Shown piece by piece: positions 1 to 8,460 of a stretch of 64,000 nt of DNA. The notes beneath the pieces are model-generated. The model did no database searches. It worked only from the letters and a program-made list of their open reading frames with translations, and was not told the origin of the DNA. This stretch comes from Pseudomonas sp. BN102 (GTDB lineage Bacteria; Pseudomonadota; Gammaproteobacteria; Pseudomonadales; Pseudomonadaceae): contig NZ_SSON01000078.1 of assembly GCF_029871245.1 (NCBI RefSeq), positions 124,001 to 188,000 on the forward strand. The letters run 5' to 3'. A program made the translations under genes and the position numbers. Each line of letters starts with the position of its first letter. The stretch's first letter is position 1.

Positions 1-242
1 ACCAGCACTTGCTCGCCCACCAGCAGCAGGGTGCGCAGGCTGATGGCGTCCACCTGCGGCATCGGTGGCAAGGTCGGCACCAGCACTATGGCAATGGCCA
101 GGGCCAGGTACAGGCGCACCCGCAGCGGCACCAGCTGGGTGCCGATCACCGGCATGGTCATCAGCAGCGCGGCGATGCGGAACAGCGGCAGCAGGAAACT
201 GCCGACCCAGCCACCGATCTGCGCATCGCTGAGCTCGAACAT
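1..242 (-). CDS. fliR: Flagellar export apparatus protein FliR (N-terminal part, cut by window edge)
   Basis: The first 80 or so residues of FliR are present, starting MFELSDAQIGGWVG and continuing into hydrophobic segments typical of this polytopic inner-membrane protein. FliR is a core subunit of the type III flagellar export gate and assembles with FliP and FliQ. The ATG lies 2 bases beyond the fliQ stop, in the order fliP-fliQ-fliR that is standard for the operon, so identity is secure although the rest of the gene lies outside the window. Transcription runs toward position 1, where flhB would be expected next. Confidence 0.95.
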   Translation of the reverse strand, partial: MFELSDAQIGGWVGSFLLPLFRIAALLMTMPVIGTQLVPLRVRLYLALAIAIVLVPTLPPMPQVDAISLRTLLLVGEQVL

Positions 243-244
243 GG

Positions 245-514
245 TCAGCCGATCAGCAAGGGAATGTTCTGATAGAGCGTCTGGATGTACTCCATCAGTT
301 GGCGGGTCAGCCAGGGGCCGGCCCAGATCAGGGTGAGCAGCATCACCAACAGGCGCGGCAGGAAGCTCAGGGTCTGTTCGTTGATCTGGGTGGCGGCTTG
401 GAACATGGCCACGATCAGGCCCACCACCAGGCTCGGCACCACGAGGATGCCGACGATCAGGCAGGTCAGCCAGAGCGCCTCACGGAACAGGTCGACGGCG
501 ATTTCCGGGGTCAT
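245..514 (-). CDS. fliQ: Flagellar export apparatus protein FliQ
   Basis: This is an 89-residue protein with two long hydrophobic segments (roughly residues 15-40 and 50-75), which is the expected size and topology of FliQ. It starts MTPEIAVDLFREAL, a typical FliQ amino terminus. With FliP and FliR it forms the membrane core of the flagellar type III export gate. It sits between fliP (10 bases upstream) and fliR (2 bases downstream) and must be translated from the same operon message. Confidence 0.96.
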   Translation of the reverse strand: MTPEIAVDLFREALWLTCLIVGILVVPSLVVGLIVAMFQAATQINEQTLSFLPRLLVMLLTLIWAGPWLTRQLMEYIQTLYQNIPLLIG

Positions 515-524
515 CGCAAGCCTC

Positions 525-1280
525 CTAGACGCCGCCGAAACTGCCGGCGAGGGTGCCGATGATCAACGCCCAGCCATCCACCAGGACGAACAGCATGATC
601 TTGAACGGCAGCGAGATGATCAGCGGCGAGAGCATCATCATGCCCATGGCCATGAGTACGCTGGCCACCACCAGGTCGATGATCAGGAAGGGGATGAAAA
701 TCATGAAGCCGATCTGGAAGGCGGTTTTCAGCTCGGAGGTGACGAAGGCCGGGACCAGGATGGTCAGGGGCGCGGCGTCCGGGCTGGGGATGTCGGTGCG
801 CTTGGACAGGCGCATGAACAGTTCCAGGTCGCTGGAGCGGGTCTGCGCGAGCATGAAGTTCTTGATCGGCACTTCGGCCTTGGCCACCGCATCCTGGGCC
901 GACAGCTGTTCGTTGAGGTACGGCTGCAGGGCGTCGCGGTTCACCTGGTCGAACACCGGCGCCATGACGAACATCGTCAGGAACAGCGCCAGGCCGATGA
1001 GGATCTGATTCGACGGCGTCTGCTGCAGACCCAGCGCCTGGCGCAGGATGGAGAAGACGATGATGATCCGGGTGAAGCTGGTCATCAGCATGACGAAGGC
1101 CGGGATGAAGCTCAGCGCCGTCATGATCAGCAGGATCTGCAGGCTGACCGAGTATTCCTGCTGGCCTTCGGGGTTGGTGCTCAAGGTGATGGCCGGCACC
1201 GACAGCGGATTGTCGGCGCCGAGGGCCAGCGGCGCAGCCAGCACCAGCAGCAGTGCGATGAAGAGGCGGTGCGGGGGCAT
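525..1280 (-). CDS. fliP: Flagellar export apparatus protein FliP
   Basis: FliP of 251 residues, the main subunit of the flagellar export gate. It has a cleavable signal peptide ([22 protein letters not shown]), then the conserved membrane stretch containing [19 protein letters not shown] and a carboxy-terminal hydrophobic region, as in other FliP proteins. The ATG at 1280 is preferred over a TTG one codon upstream because it overlaps the fliO stop as ATGA, implying translational coupling. Length and order (fliO-fliP-fliQ-fliR) match Pseudomonas. Confidence 0.96.
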   Translation of the reverse strand: MPPHRLFIALLLVLAAPLALGADNPLSVPAITLSTNPEGQQEYSVSLQILLIMTALSFIPAFVMLMTSFTRIIIVFSILRQALGLQQTPSNQILIGLALFLTMFVMAPVFDQVNRDALQPYLNEQLSAQDAVAKAEVPIKNFMLAQTRSSDLELFMRLSKRTDIPSPDAAPLTILVPAFVTSELKTAFQIGFMIFIPFLIIDLVVASVLMAMGMMMLSPLIISLPFKIMLFVLVDGWALIIGTLAGSFGGV

Positions 1281-1720
1281 CAATGCTTGTCCTTGCCGAG
1301 CAGATCCATCAGGTGTTTGGCGAATTGCGGGTTGGAGGCCTGCGCCTCGGCCAGCGGCACCGGCTCCTTCAGCACATGCAGCGGGGCGATGCGCCCGGCA
1401 CTGATGCCCAGCAGTATCTGTTCGCCCCCCACCTGCACCAGCACCAGCCGATCACGTGGCCCCAGCGCCTGGGTGGCGACCAGCTGGATCACCTGGCCGC
1501 CGCGCGGCCCCAGCTGCTGAACCCGGCGCAACAGCCAGGCGAGCAGGAAGATGAGCCCCACCACCAGCAACAGGCCAAGGGCCAATTGCCCCAGTTGCGC
1601 AGCCATGCCAGTGCTGGCCGGCGCCGGAGAAGGTGCGGCGGCAGCGACCGTCGCAGCGGGTTCGGAGGCGAAGCCAGCCAGGGGCAACAGGAGCAGCCCC
1701 GCGAGAAGAAGGCGGCGCAT
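1280..1720 (-). CDS. fliO: Flagellar biosynthesis protein FliO
   Basis: A 146-residue membrane protein with an amino-terminal signal-like segment, an alanine/proline-rich stretch (about residues 20-40), one strong transmembrane helix (about 45-65, [19 protein letters not shown]) and a basic cytoplasmic tail. This is the FliO architecture; FliO helps assemble FliP into the export gate. The sequence is poorly conserved in the family, so the call leans on topology and the fixed position between fliN and fliP. The gene overlaps fliP by one base and follows fliN after 4 bases. Confidence 0.93.
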   Translation of the reverse strand: MRRLLLAGLLLLPLAGFASEPAATVAAAAPSPAPASTGMAAQLGQLALGLLLVVGLIFLLAWLLRRVQQLGPRGGQVIQLVATQALGPRDRLVLVQVGGEQILLGISAGRIAPLHVLKEPVPLAEAQASNPQFAKHLMDLLGKDKH

Positions 1721-1724
1721 GGTC

Positions 1725-2192
1725 TCAGCGCAGCTTCTTGATGCGTTCGCTCGGGCTGATCACATCGGTCAACCGGATGCCGAACTTCTCGTTGACCACC
1801 ACCACCTCGCCATGGGCGATCAGGGTGCCGTTGACCAGTACGTCCAGCGGCTCGCCGGCCAGGCGGTCGAGTTCGATCACAGAGCCCTGGTTGAGCTGCA
1901 GCAGGTTGCGGATGGTGATGTCGGTATTGCCCACTTCCATGGAGATGGACACCGGGATATCCAGGATCACGTCCAGGTTGGGGCCGTCCAGGCTCACCGG
2001 GCCACTGGCCTTGGGTCCGCTGCCGAACTCTTCCATCGGCGCGCGCGGCGAGCTGGGGACGGCGGCGCTGCCCTGGTTCATCAGCGCGTCGATATCGTCC
2101 TGGCTGGCATCGCCGGCCTCGGCCAGGGCCGCAGCCCATTCATCGGCGAGGGCCTGCTCCTCGGGGGTGGTGGTGTCCATGTCGTTTGCCAT
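1725..2192 (-). CDS. fliN: Flagellar motor switch protein FliN
   Basis: FliN of 155 residues, part of the C-ring that sets rotation direction and helps dock the export ATPase complex. The carboxy-terminal SpoA/FliN domain (about residues 75-155) contains the conserved run VNGTLIAHGEVVVVNEKFGI and ends ISPSERIKKLR. The amino-terminal half is acidic and alanine-rich, as in Pseudomonas FliN. An in-frame start 14 codons upstream exists, but the ATG at 2192 (MANDMDTTTPEEQ) gives the usual length and is followed directly by the acidic leader, so it is preferred. Confidence 0.95.
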   Translation of the reverse strand: MANDMDTTTPEEQALADEWAAALAEAGDASQDDIDALMNQGSAAVPSSPRAPMEEFGSGPKASGPVSLDGPNLDVILDIPVSISMEVGNTDITIRNLLQLNQGSVIELDRLAGEPLDVLVNGTLIAHGEVVVVNEKFGIRLTDVISPSERIKKLR

Positions 2193-2234
2193 CGGTTGAC
2201 CTCGGCTGGCTCTGGATTCGTGGGTAGCGCGCAA

Positions 2235-3206
2235 TCAGCGCTGGCGTTCGATGGGGTCGAGGATCTGCAGGGACAGGTTGCCCTTGTGCGATCCCAGCTT
2301 GGCCTTGAAGGCCGGCACGCCGTTGGCGCGCATGATCATGTGCTCGGGCATTTCCACCGGGATGATGTCGCCCGGCTGCATGTGCAGGATGTCCCGCAGC
2401 TTGAGCTGGCGGCGCACCACGGTTGCGGCCACCGGCACGCTGACGTCGAGGATGTCTTCGCGCAGGGCCTTGATCCAGCGCTCGTCCTGGTCGTCGACGT
2501 CGGACTGGAAGCCGGCGTCGAGCATCTCGCGGATCGGCTCGATCATCGAATAGGGCATGGTGACGTGCAGGTCGCCGCCACCGCCGTCCAGTTCGATGTG
2601 GAAAGTGGACACCACCACCACTTCGCTGGGGCTGACGATATTGGCCAGGGCCGGGTTCACTTCCGAGTTGATGTACTCGAAGTTCACGTCCATCACCGCT
2701 TGCCAGGCCTCGGCCAGGTCGACGAAGGCCTGGTCCAGCACCATGCGCACCACGCGCAGCTCGGTGGGGGTGAACTCGCGCCCCTCGATCTTGGCGTGGC
2801 GGCCGTCGCCGCCGAAGAAGTTATCCACCAGCTTGAACACCAGCTTGGCGTCGAGGATGAACAGCGCGGTGCCGCGCAACGGCTTCATCTTCACCAGGTT
2901 GAGGCTGGTGGGCACGTAGAGCGAATGCACGTACTCGCCGAATTTCATCACCTGCACGCCGCCTACCGCCACGTCGGCCGAGCGGCGCAGCAGGTTGAAC
3001 ATGCTGATGCGGGTGTAGCGGGCGAAACGCTCGTTGATCATCTCCAGGGTCGGCATGCGTCCCCGGACGATGCGGTCCTGGCTGGTCAGGTCATAGCTTT
3101 TGACGCTGTTGGGGTCCGCATCGGTCTCGGTTTCCACCAGGCCATCGTCGACACCGTGGAGCAGCGCATCGATCTCGTCCTGGGACAGCAGGTCTTGAAC
3201 AGCCAT
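2235..3206 (-). CDS. fliM: Flagellar motor switch protein FliM
   Basis: FliM of 323 residues, the C-ring subunit that binds phosphorylated CheY. The amino terminus MAVQDLLSQDEIDALLHGV carries the conserved CheY-binding motif (LSQxEIDALL). The middle domain follows, and the carboxy terminus (about 240-323) is a FliN-like SpoA domain. Length is normal for the family. It lies 13 bases downstream of fliL and 42 bases upstream of fliN in the fliLMNOPQR operon. Confidence 0.97.
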   Translation of the reverse strand: MAVQDLLSQDEIDALLHGVDDGLVETETDADPNSVKSYDLTSQDRIVRGRMPTLEMINERFARYTRISMFNLLRRSADVAVGGVQVMKFGEYVHSLYVPTSLNLVKMKPLRGTALFILDAKLVFKLVDNFFGGDGRHAKIEGREFTPTELRVVRMVLDQAFVDLAEAWQAVMDVNFEYINSEVNPALANIVSPSEVVVVSTFHIELDGGGGDLHVTMPYSMIEPIREMLDAGFQSDVDDQDERWIKALREDILDVSVPVAATVVRRQLKLRDILHMQPGDIIPVEMPEHMIMRANGVPAFKAKLGSHKGNLSLQILDPIERQR

Positions 3207-3219
3207 GGTCGTACCTTGC

Positions 3220-3747
3220 CTACTGCAATACGAAGTTGGTGAAAAGCACTTGTTCGACGGCCAGCGCGCCGGTCTCCTGCTTGGCCAGATCCTGCACGGT
3301 GGCGGTGGCCTGCTGGCGCAGCATCTCCTTGCCCACCGGAGTGACCAGGGTGTCGAAACTCTGACCGGAGAAGAGCATCACGAGTTTGTTGCGCAGCACC
3401 GGCATATGTACCTTGAGCGCATCGAGCTGGGCCTGGTCGCGCGCCATCAGCGCAACGCTGACCTGCATGTAGCGCTGCCGGCCGTTCTGGCTGAAGTTGA
3501 CCACGAAGGCTGGCGCCAGCTCCTGGTAGATAGCAGGCTGCCGAGTCGGCTCGGTGGTTGCGGCGGCTTCGTCGTAGGCGGGCTCGGCCGTCTTGTCGCC
3601 ACGGCTGAGGAAGAACCAGGTAGCGCCCACCGACAGCGAGACCGCCAGCAGCAGCGCGGCCACCCCCAGGATGATGAGCTTCAGCTTGCCCCTGCCGCCT
3701 GCCGGCGCCCCGCCCTCTGCCGGGGCCTTCGCTTCTTTCTTCGCCAT
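3220..3747 (-). CDS. fliL: Flagellar basal body-associated protein FliL
   Basis: FliL of 175 residues. It has a short lysine-rich cytoplasmic tail, a single transmembrane helix (about residues 25-47, LIILGVAALLLAVSLSVGATWFF) and a periplasmic domain ending in FTNFVLQ, a typical FliL terminus. FliL surrounds the stator at the motor and supports torque under load. It is the first gene of the fliLMNOPQR unit, with a sigma54-type promoter 50 bases upstream. Confidence 0.95.
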   Translation of the reverse strand: MAKKEAKAPAEGGAPAGGRGKLKLIILGVAALLLAVSLSVGATWFFLSRGDKTAEPAYDEAAATTEPTRQPAIYQELAPAFVVNFSQNGRQRYMQVSVALMARDQAQLDALKVHMPVLRNKLVMLFSGQSFDTLVTPVGKEMLRQQATATVQDLAKQETGALAVEQVLFTNFVLQ

Positions 3748-3795
3748 GCCAATAATCCGTCACTGAGCGGGATAAGCCCGCCTTTCCAGGGGAAT

Positions 3796-3812
3796 GAGCA
3801 AGTGTTATGCCA
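3796..3812 (-). promoter_or_regulatory. Predicted sigma54 (-24/-12) promoter of fliLMNOPQR
   Basis: Read on the minus strand the site is TGGCATAACACTTGCTC, matching the sigma54 pattern TGGCAC-N5-TTGCW apart from one base at the -24 element. It lies about 50 bases upstream of the fliL start, between fliK and fliL, so fliL can be transcribed independently of fliK. A GCGGG/CCCGC hairpin between the promoter and fliL lies in the leader. Confidence 0.7.
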
Positions 3813-3928
3813 GCTCGCCGGCCAATCGGCGGCGGGCATTTGCTTCAGGGCTGCGGATATACCAGTGTCGGTGGCGGCTGTCACGGGGCCTTCGGGAAAA
3901 CAGCGTGCGGGGGAGAGGGCAGCCGGGG

Positions 3929-5287
3929 TCAGGCGTAGAAATCCACCAACCCTCGCCCACCCGCACTGGCCGGACGAATCTCGCTGTGGCTCACGGAGAT
4001 TTCCTCCTCGCCGCCCGCGCCGAAGTCGCCACGACCGCCGGCGGAACGGCGCTCACCATCAGCATCCTGTCCCTGCCAGCCACGGTTGAGGGACTGATCG
4101 GAGACGTTCACGTCCAGCTGGTTCATGCCCTGTTGGGCGAACAGCTCACGCAAGCGGTGCATCTGCCCTTCCAGGGCATCACGGACGTTGGCGTTGGGGC
4201 TGGCGAAGGTCACCTGGGTCTGGTCCTGGGTCATGTGCACGCGCACCTCCAGACGCCCGAGCTCCTGCGGATCGAGCTGGATCTCGGCGGACTTGAGGTT
4301 CTGGCTCGACAGCCACATCACCCGGTCCACCACCGCCTCGCTCCAGCCACCCTGCTGCATGGCCACCGCCTGGCCGGGCACCAGGGCCGGCGCGCGCTGG
4401 GCCTGGGCAGCCTGCTGGCCGATGACCTGGCTCAAGGCACTGAGTCGGTTGGCCAGCAGTTCGTTGCGTACTTCGCCCTTGTTTTCGCCAAGGCCAGCGG
4501 ACACTTCTACCGCGAGTTCGGTAGATGACAGGGCCTTGTCCAGCCTGCCTTCATCGGCTTCCAGCGGCTTGTCCACCAACGCCGCCAGGGCAGCGGAGAA
4601 TTCCTGATCGGGAGTAGGCGCAGCCTGTGCCGCCTGTGCCGCCTGTGCCGAGGCCGTGTCCTGCACCTGCCGGGTTGCAGCCTGTGCGGTTCGAGCGACC
4701 TGATCTCCCTGGTCCAGGGTGGCCTTCACCGCCGGCACACCGCTGGCCTGGCCCGGGTCAGAGTCGAGAACGACCTTGTTCAAGGCGACTTGCGCCGCGT
4801 TGCTCACCTGCGGCGCGACGGGTGTCGCCGGCAACGCTTCGCCAACCCCGTCGAGTTCGGTCACTGCGCTATCGGACGGCGCGGTAGCGGTCAGGGTGGT
4901 ATCGGCTGCAGCCTTGTCGGCCGGAAGTTGCCCGGTCATCGCCATGACCAGCAGCGGGTCCATGACGGACTCGCCGGAAGCGCCCCCGGTCTCCCCCTCC
5001 TCGGCCGGCAAGGGCTTGCCGCTATCGGCAACGGCGGGCTGGCAGACGGCAGGATCGGCCGCCGGCGCGTCCGGGCTCGCCGCCTCGTCCGACCCGGTCC
5101 TGGACTGCCTGGCAGCCGCTTCATTGCGTTCGGCGGCCTTGGCCTGGCGTTCCTTCGCGTACATCCGGGCGAAGCTGGCAGCCTCGTCCCTGCTGGTTTC
5201 TACCGGTTTTTCCGGGGCTTTTGCGGCCGGTGCTTGCGGCTTCACTGCAGGCCTGGCCTGGAGAAGCAGATCTGGGGCAACGGGCAT
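3929..5287 (-). CDS. fliK: Flagellar hook-length control protein FliK
   Basis: A 452-residue FliK. The first 270 residues are low-complexity, rich in Ala, Pro, Glu and Asp, as expected for the secreted ruler part. The carboxy-terminal Flg_hook domain (about 310-420) has the conserved core LDPQELGRLEVRVHM followed by VTFASPNANVRDALEGQM, the substrate-switch region that acts on FlhB. The start at 5287 has a GGAG ribosome site. The gene follows hptB by 84 bases, so hsbA-hsbR-hptB-fliK may be one unit, with fliL starting from its own promoter. Confidence 0.93.
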   Translation of the reverse strand: MPVAPDLLLQARPAVKPQAPAAKAPEKPVETSRDEAASFARMYAKERQAKAAERNEAAARQSRTGSDEAASPDAPAADPAVCQPAVADSGKPLPAEEGETGGASGESVMDPLLVMAMTGQLPADKAAADTTLTATAPSDSAVTELDGVGEALPATPVAPQVSNAAQVALNKVVLDSDPGQASGVPAVKATLDQGDQVARTAQAATRQVQDTASAQAAQAAQAAPTPDQEFSAALAALVDKPLEADEGRLDKALSSTELAVEVSAGLGENKGEVRNELLANRLSALSQVIGQQAAQAQRAPALVPGQAVAMQQGGWSEAVVDRVMWLSSQNLKSAEIQLDPQELGRLEVRVHMTQDQTQVTFASPNANVRDALEGQMHRLRELFAQQGMNQLDVNVSDQSLNRGWQGQDADGERRSAGGRGDFGAGGEEEISVSHSEIRPASAGGRGLVDFYA

Positions 5288-5371
5288 GGGGACTCTCCGC
5301 TCGGGTTACTTCGTTGCCCCTGAGGTAGCAAGGGACGGGCCAACATCCGGACGGCAGGAGGGGGACGGCGG

Positions 5372-5725
5372 TCAGCGCTTCTGGCCCTGAAGTTCTTCCT
5401 GCAGCAGGCTTCGGACAACGAGGAATTCCTCCTCGATCTGCCGGATCAACGCGGGCGCATCGGCGAGTTGCTCGCGCCGGGCGATGTCTTCCAGCTGCTT
5501 GCACAAGCCGGATAACACGGGCGCACCCATGTTGCTGCAACTGCCCTTGAAGCTGTGGGCGGCCAAGCGCAGGGCCTGGCTGTCGGACGGGGCCAGCGCC
5601 TGTTGGATCTGGCGCAGGCGCTCCACGGAATCCGCCAGAAAGGTATCCAGCAAGACAGGAAACTCATCCTCCATGACGTCCCGCAGCGCAGACAGCACAG
5701 AATGGTCGAGATGGATATCAGACAA
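5372..5725 (-). CDS. hptB: Histidine phosphotransfer protein HptB
   Basis: A small, single-domain Hpt protein of about 117 residues. The phosphorylatable histidine is in the motif AAHSFKGSCSNMGA (His57 counted from the TTG start). In Pseudomonas, HptB passes phosphate from hybrid kinases to the response regulator HsbR, linking to the flagellar anti-sigma system and swarming/biofilm control. Two non-ATG starts are possible: GTG at 5734 sits one base from the AGGGAG ribosome site, while TTG at 5725 has normal spacing and is preferred. The next genes upstream are hsbR and hsbA, the known partners. Confidence 0.9.
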   Translation of the reverse strand: MSDIHLDHSVLSALRDVMEDEFPVLLDTFLADSVERLRQIQQALAPSDSQALRLAAHSFKGSCSNMGAPVLSGLCKQLEDIARREQLADAPALIRQIEEEFLVVRSLLQEELQGQKR

Positions 5726-5757
5726 ATCCGTCACTCCCTGTACTGAACATCCGAAAA

Positions 5758-7452
5758 TTATGCCTTATTGGGCCAGCGGAATTCGACGTGTATGCCCTTG
5801 CCGTCCTTGGTCGGCTCGCAGCACGCGGCGAGCTGGCTGACCAGGGTCAGGCCGCGTCCGCAGAGGCTTTCCACGTTCGGCCGGCGGACCAGCGCCTCCC
5901 TCAGGTCGAAGCCCTTGCCGCTGTCCTCCACATCGAGCAGCAGGCGCCCTCCTCGCCCTTCGGGAATGAGCTGGAAGTGAAAGCGCACATAACCGGCCTC
6001 CAGCCCGGCCAGGCGCTCGGTGCGCTCGCGGTAGTAGCGGGCGAATCCTTCGGCATTGCCCTTGAGCGAGGAGTCCAGCCCCAGCACGCCGTGTTCCAGG
6101 GCATTGGAGTAAAGCTCGGCGAGCACGGTGTAGAGGGCGCCGCCCTGGTCGCGCAGGCCCTGGACTTCCAGCAGCAGCTGCAGGAGGAAGGGCAAGGGAT
6201 TGAAGCGCTTGAGGGTCTGGGCACGGAATTCGAAGTTGGCCGACCAGTCCAGCGGGCTGGACTGGCCGCTGTCGGTGAAGGCCAGCTTGGCGCGCTCGGT
6301 GACCTCATCCAGCATGCGCACTTCGATCATGCTGACGTCGTCCTGGGCATGGCCGCGGAAGGCGCTGAGGGCCAGCTGGATTTCGTCGAACAGCCGATTG
6401 CCGTCGCCATTGGCGTCGAACACTGCACGCAGGCGCTCATCGCCGAAGACTTCGTCGCTGTCGTTGCGGGTTTCCAGCACGCCGTCGGAAACCAGGAAGA
6501 TCCGGTCATCTGTCTCGATGGGATACGCCTCGAAGTGGGCGTTGAAGCTCGTCTGGTCGAGCACGCCCAGCGGCAAGTGGCGTGATACCAGGGGCACCAA
6601 TGCGCCGGTGTCGGCGCGGCGCAGGTAGCCATCGGGCAGGCCGCCGTTCCATACCTCGACCATGCGCCGCTGGAAGCTTAGGTTGAGGAAGGTGGCGCAG
6701 CAGAACACCCCCACCGGCAGGATGCGTTTCAGCTTGGCGTTCATCTCCCGCAGGATATCCGCCATGGCGTAGCCCTTGGCGGTCATGCCGTAGAACACTT
6801 CGGCCAGGGGCATGGCGCCAATGGCAGCGGGCAGGCCGTGGCCGGTGAAGTCGCCGAGCAGCACGTGCATGCCGCCGGACGGCTTGTAGGCGGCCAGCAG
6901 CAGGTCGCCGTTGAACAGCGCATAGGGCGATTGCAGGTAGCGGATGTTCGGCGCGCTCAGGCAGCCGGAGTGCGCCACCTTGTCGAACACCGCCTTGGCC
7001 ACTCTCTGCTCGGTGAGCAGGTGCTCGTTATGCCGGGCGATCAGGTCGCGCTGCTGCAGCACGGTGTCCTGCAGCCGGCGCAGGCGGTCCAGGGCCTTGA
7101 TCTTGGCTTCCAGGATCACCCGGTTGTAGGGCTTGGCGAGGAAGTCGTCGCCGCCCGCTTCCAGGCAGCGCACCAGGGCCTCGTTCTCGGTGAGCGAGGT
7201 GAGGAAGATGATCGGCACCAGGGACTCGCCCGCCAGCTGCTTGATCCGGCGCGCCGCCTCGAAACCGTCCATCACCGGCATCAGGGCATCCATGAGCACC
7301 AGCTGCGGCTGCTCCTCCTGGAACAGCGCCACGGCCTCACGACCATTGGCGGCGGTCAGGGCGCGATGGCCCTGGCGGTTGACGATGGTGGAGAGCAGCA
7401 GCCTGTCCGCCGCGTTGTCCTCGGCGATCAGGATCGTCAGCGGCGCGGGCAT
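5758..7452 (-). CDS. hsbR: Response regulator/serine phosphatase-kinase HsbR
   Basis: A 564-residue three-domain protein. Residues 1-125 are a receiver with phosphoacceptor Asp55 (LVLMDALMP) and acidic pair Glu11-Asp12. Residues about 150-370 are a PP2C/SpoIIE-type phosphatase with GDFTGHG at 200-206 and LVSDGVLE later. Residues about 425-560 are a HATPase_c domain with an N-box (LAELYSNALEHG). This is the HsbR architecture, which dephosphorylates or phosphorylates HsbA depending on input from HptB. It lies between hsbA (11 bases upstream) and hptB (32 bases downstream), matching the known trio. Confidence 0.93.
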   Translation of the reverse strand: MPAPLTILIAEDNAADRLLLSTIVNRQGHRALTAANGREAVALFQEEQPQLVLMDALMPVMDGFEAARRIKQLAGESLVPIIFLTSLTENEALVRCLEAGGDDFLAKPYNRVILEAKIKALDRLRRLQDTVLQQRDLIARHNEHLLTEQRVAKAVFDKVAHSGCLSAPNIRYLQSPYALFNGDLLLAAYKPSGGMHVLLGDFTGHGLPAAIGAMPLAEVFYGMTAKGYAMADILREMNAKLKRILPVGVFCCATFLNLSFQRRMVEVWNGGLPDGYLRRADTGALVPLVSRHLPLGVLDQTSFNAHFEAYPIETDDRIFLVSDGVLETRNDSDEVFGDERLRAVFDANGDGNRLFDEIQLALSAFRGHAQDDVSMIEVRMLDEVTERAKLAFTDSGQSSPLDWSANFEFRAQTLKRFNPLPFLLQLLLEVQGLRDQGGALYTVLAELYSNALEHGVLGLDSSLKGNAEGFARYYRERTERLAGLEAGYVRFHFQLIPEGRGGRLLLDVEDSGKGFDLREALVRRPNVESLCGRGLTLVSQLAACCEPTKDGKGIHVEFRWPNKA

Positions 7453-7463
7453 GGCGATTGGCC

Positions 7464-7769
7464 TCAGGCGATCTGGAACAGTTGTTCGAAGTTGGAGATG
7501 GCGAGGATCTTGCGGACGTCGGGGGTGCAGTTGGCAAGACGTATCTGCGCACGCTCACCGCCGGCGTGATCACGCAGCAGGAGCAGCATGCCGAGGGCGG
7601 AGCTGTCGAGATAGGTGGTGCCCCGCAGGTCCACGACGTAGCGTTTGGGAGTGATATTGACGCGCTCGTAGGCGTCGCGGAATTCCTGGTGGGCCCCGAA
7701 ATCGAATCGCCCCTGGATGTAGATGGTCAGCTCCTGCCCATCATCGGAGGGCATCGAGGTGATGGCCAT
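7464..7769 (-). CDS. hsbA: STAS-domain anti-sigma factor antagonist HsbA
   Basis: A 101-residue single STAS domain. The phosphorylation site is Ser56 in TYLDSSALGMLLL. In Pseudomonas, HsbA phosphorylated by HsbR shifts between partners including FlgM, coupling the HptB pathway to FliA-dependent flagellar genes. The ATG at 7769 has an ideal AAGGAG ribosome site 7 bases upstream; an in-frame start 6 codons earlier does not. It is the first gene of hsbA-hsbR-hptB and is separated from fliJ by a gap holding two repeats. Confidence 0.92.
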   Translation of the reverse strand: MAITSMPSDDGQELTIYIQGRFDFGAHQEFRDAYERVNITPKRYVVDLRGTTYLDSSALGMLLLLRDHAGGERAQIRLANCTPDVRKILAISNFEQLFQIA

Positions 7770-7893
7770 GCAAAGCTCCTTGTTCAAGTGCGGAATGCGC
7801 GTGGAGAAGATTTAGCACCCGCATCCGGGCAGGGCAACTGGAAAGCGGTGTCAGGGGAGAATTTATGGTTCTGAGCAAAGGGTCCAACGAACC

Positions 7894-7917
7894 CTGTAGG
7901 AGCGAATTCATTCGCGA
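7894..7917 (-). repeat. REP-type repeat, GTAGGAGCGAATTCATTCGCGA
   Basis: The plus-strand sequence CTGTAGGAGCGAATTCATTC followed by GCGA matches the common Pseudomonas REP core (GTAGGAGCGA plus a short palindrome GCGAATTCATTCGC). It lies in the 235-base gap between fliJ and hsbA. Other copies here are at 13861-13984 and 19218-19246. Confidence 0.8.
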
Positions 7918-7974
7918 TGCAGACCGCAGGCCCGCCCTGTCCTCCCTGCTTTCATAACTGCGTGCCGCTGGCCT

Positions 7975-7997
7975 GGTGCGCACGGCGCACCCTACGG
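7975..7997 (-). repeat. Short GTAGGGTGCGC...GCGCACC palindromic repeat
   Basis: GGTGCGCACGGCGCACCCTACGG, a short palindrome with a GTAGG tail. Related copies are at 23329-23350, 35285-35306 and 35329-35349. This is a second interspersed-repeat type in the window, distinct from the GTAGGAGCGA family, and ends 8 bases before the fliJ stop. Confidence 0.7.
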
Positions 7998-8004
7998 CAC
8001 CAAT

Positions 8005-8454
8005 CTAATCGTGGCTATTCACCGGCAGGCGCTGCACCAGCTCATCCAGCAGCTTCTGCTCGCGCTTGTCGTCCGCCGCGCGGGCTTCGTCGAGGTAACG
8101 CTGCACCAGCTTGCGCAGACCTTCCAGCCGCGCGTAGCGCTGCTGCCAGGCGGCACGCGCCTTGTCGAGGTTGTCGCGGTGCCACTTGACGCTCTGCAAC
8201 TGCTGACCGATGGCCGATTCGAGCTGGGAAAGGAAGCGCTGGTAGTTCATCAGCCACTGGCCGGAAACGCCTCGCCTCCCCTCTTCGATCCACTGCTGCT
8301 GATAGTCGGCGCGGTAGCGCTCCAGCTCGCCGAGCTTCATTTCGGCCTGGGTCAGCTGGCCCTGGCAACGGCCAAGCATGCGCGCCGCTTCCCGTTCGGC
8401 GCGCTCGGCCATTTCCACCACTGGCGCCAGGCGCGCCGCCCGATTGCGTGACAT
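8005..8454 (-). CDS. fliJ: Flagellar export chaperone FliJ
   Basis: A 149-residue, almost entirely helical and charged protein (long Glu/Arg/Gln/Ala runs such as RMLGRCQGQLTQAEMKLGEL), as expected for the two-helix coiled coil of FliJ. FliJ inserts into the centre of the FliI hexamer and escorts export chaperones. It begins 6 bases after the fliI stop and is the last gene of the fliEFGHIJ cluster. Confidence 0.93.
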   Translation of the reverse strand: MSRNRAARLAPVVEMAERAEREAARMLGRCQGQLTQAEMKLGELERYRADYQQQWIEEGRRGVSGQWLMNYQRFLSQLESAIGQQLQSVKWHRDNLDKARAAWQQRYARLEGLRKLVQRYLDEARAADDKREQKLLDELVQRLPVNSHD

Positions 8455-8460
8455 GTGCTA

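Noticed and set aside
285-3242. Long plus-strand frames opposite fliP to fliM
   Set aside because: Shadows of the flagellar genes on the other strand with His/Gln/Arg-rich low-complexity translation.
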